Below, piece by piece: positions 5,236 to 6,025 of a stretch of 6,025 bases of DNA. The notes under the pieces are model-generated. The model made no database searches, had not been told where the DNA came from, and saw only the letters and a program-made list of their open reading frames with translations. Numbering within the stretch: position 1 is the stretch's first letter; each line of letters starts with the position of its first letter. Origin of the DNA: Verrucomicrobiales bacterium (GTDB lineage: Bacteria; Verrucomicrobiota; Verrucomicrobiia; Verrucomicrobiales; DEV007); assembly GCA_007123695.1 (NCBI GenBank), contig SLGN01000221.1:1-6025 (forward strand). Direction: 5' to 3'. A program made the translations under genes and the position numbers.

Positions 5236-6025
5236 ATGGATTCCCCAAACGCCCCCCTCCCCTCCCGCCGTTCCGCCATCAAGACCGGCGCCGCCGCCTC
5301 CGTCCTCGCCGGCATCGCCATTCCGCACGTCCACGCGCAGGAGAATTCCGAAGTCAAGCTCGCCCTCGTCGGCTGCGGCGGGCGCGGCACCGGAGCAGTG
5401 AAGAACGCCCTTTCCGTGTCGGGCGCTCTCGGCCCCCTCAAGCTCCACGCCATGGCCGACGTCTTCGAAGACAAGCTCTCCCGCAGCCACGAAACCCTCT
5501 CGAAGGATCCCCAGGTCGGCGACAAGATCGACGTCAGCCCCGAGCGCCAGTTCATCGGCTTCGACGGCTACAAGAACGCGATGGACTCGATGAAGGCCGG
5601 CGACGTCGTCATCCTCACCACCCCCGTCGCCTTCCGCTGGCCCATGTTCGAATACGCGGTGGAGAAGGGCCTGAACGTCTTCATGGAAAAACCGGTCACC
5701 ACCGACGGGTTCACCGCGAGGAAGCTGCTCGAGATCAACGAAAAGGCCAAGGCGAAGAACTTAAAGGTGGGCGTCGGCCTGATGTGCCGCCACTGCAAGT
5801 CCCGCAACGAACTGAAGAAGCGCATCGACGACGGCGCCATCGGCGACATCATGCTGCTGCGCAGCTACCGTCTCCAAGGCCCCATCGGAAGCTGCTTCAC
5901 GCCGAAGAACACCACCGACGAAAGCGAGCTCCAGTATCAAATCCGCAACTTCCACAGCTTCCTCTGGCTCAGCGGCGGCGCCTTCAGCGACTTCTTCATC
6001 CACGGCATCGACGAGATGTGCATGA
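5236..6025 (+). CDS. Tat-exported Gfo/Idh/MocA family oxidoreductase (3' end cut off)
   Basis: An NAD(P)-dependent oxidoreductase of the glucose-fructose oxidoreductase/inositol dehydrogenase family; 263 codons are visible and the frame is open at the right edge. The N-terminus has a twin-arginine signal (SRRSAIK, R11-R12), a hydrophobic stretch (about 18-30) and a likely cleavage after VHA at about residue 34, so the folded, cofactor-loaded enzyme should act outside the cytoplasm. The Rossmann fold begins LALVGCGGRGTG (42-53); the family's EKP motif is at 151-153, with K152 the expected catalytic lysine; and SGGAFSDFFIHGIDE brings the conserved H256 and D259. A CxxC (CRHC, 184-187) sits after the dinucleotide-binding part. 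Members are very common in Verrucomicrobiota and Planctomycetota and act on sugars or polyols; the substrate here is unknown. Following a secreted GH16, a role in oxidising released sugars is possible. ATG 5236 is the only sensible start, as it lies just before the Tat motif, although no Shine-Dalgarno precedes it. Confidence 0.92.
   Translation, partial: MDSPNAPLPSRRSAIKTGAAASVLAGIAIPHVHAQENSEVKLALVGCGGRGTGAVKNALSVSGALGPLKLHAMADVFEDKLSRSHETLSKDPQVGDKIDVSPERQFIGFDGYKNAMDSMKAGDVVILTTPVAFRWPMFEYAVEKGLNVFMEKPVTTDGFTARKLLEINEKAKAKNLKVGVGLMCRHCKSRNELKKRIDDGAIGDIMLLRSYRLQGPIGSCFTPKNTTDESELQYQIRNFHSFLWLSGGAFSDFFIHGIDEMCM

Noticed and set aside
4414..5490. A 358-codon minus-strand open frame spanning the GH16 gene and the start of the oxidoreductase
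   Set aside because: It lies opposite two well-recognised genes and the gap between them, and its translation has no recognisable motif; it is an antisense shadow of high-GC coding sequence.
1..6025. CRISPR arrays, insertion sequences, integrase or attachment sites, tRNA, riboswitches
   Set aside because: No regularly spaced repeats, transposase-like frames, tRNA cloverleaf segments or known aptamer cores were recognised on either strand.

Overview
The window is GC-rich chromosomal DNA with tightly packed genes whose codons strongly prefer C or G at the third position. It carries six protein genes, one of them cut by the right edge, and no RNA gene, mobile element or CRISPR array that I can see. 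The Tat-targeted Gfo/Idh/MocA oxidoreductase, the secreted GH16 enzyme with a WPPEID-type active site and the style of the alpha/beta hydrolase together suggest a member of the Verrucomicrobiota, or more broadly the PVC group. This is inferred from protein style; there is no marker gene here.

Layout: positions 1-267 are a leader region rich in short direct and inverted repeats. A two-component system follows on the plus strand: an OmpR/PhoB-type response regulator (268-948) overlapping by four bases a PhoR-like PAS/HisKA/HATPase sensor kinase (945-2369). A ten-helix EamA/DMT transporter (3283-2390, minus strand) converges on the kinase gene, with only 20 bases between the two stop codons. A 98-base divergent intergenic region separates the transporter from three co-directional plus-strand genes: an alpha/beta-hydrolase-fold protein (3382-4248), a secreted GH16 glycoside hydrolase (4321-5172) and a Tat-exported Gfo/Idh/MocA oxidoreductase (5236 to beyond the right edge).

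How they may work together: the kinase and regulator are a translationally coupled pair, PhoBR-like in architecture, but no pst, phoU or phosphatase gene lies next to them, so the signal is not proven. The last two genes encode envelope-targeted enzymes suited to polysaccharide breakdown and sugar oxidation. The hydrolase beside them has no signal peptide, and at the usual positions of all three catalytic residues it carries different ones (Gly for Ser, Glu for Asp, Arg for His) in an otherwise intact frame. This apparent pseudoenzyme is the most unusual thing in the window. The rest looks like ordinary core and accessory chromosome; I found no convincing undescribed multi-gene system.
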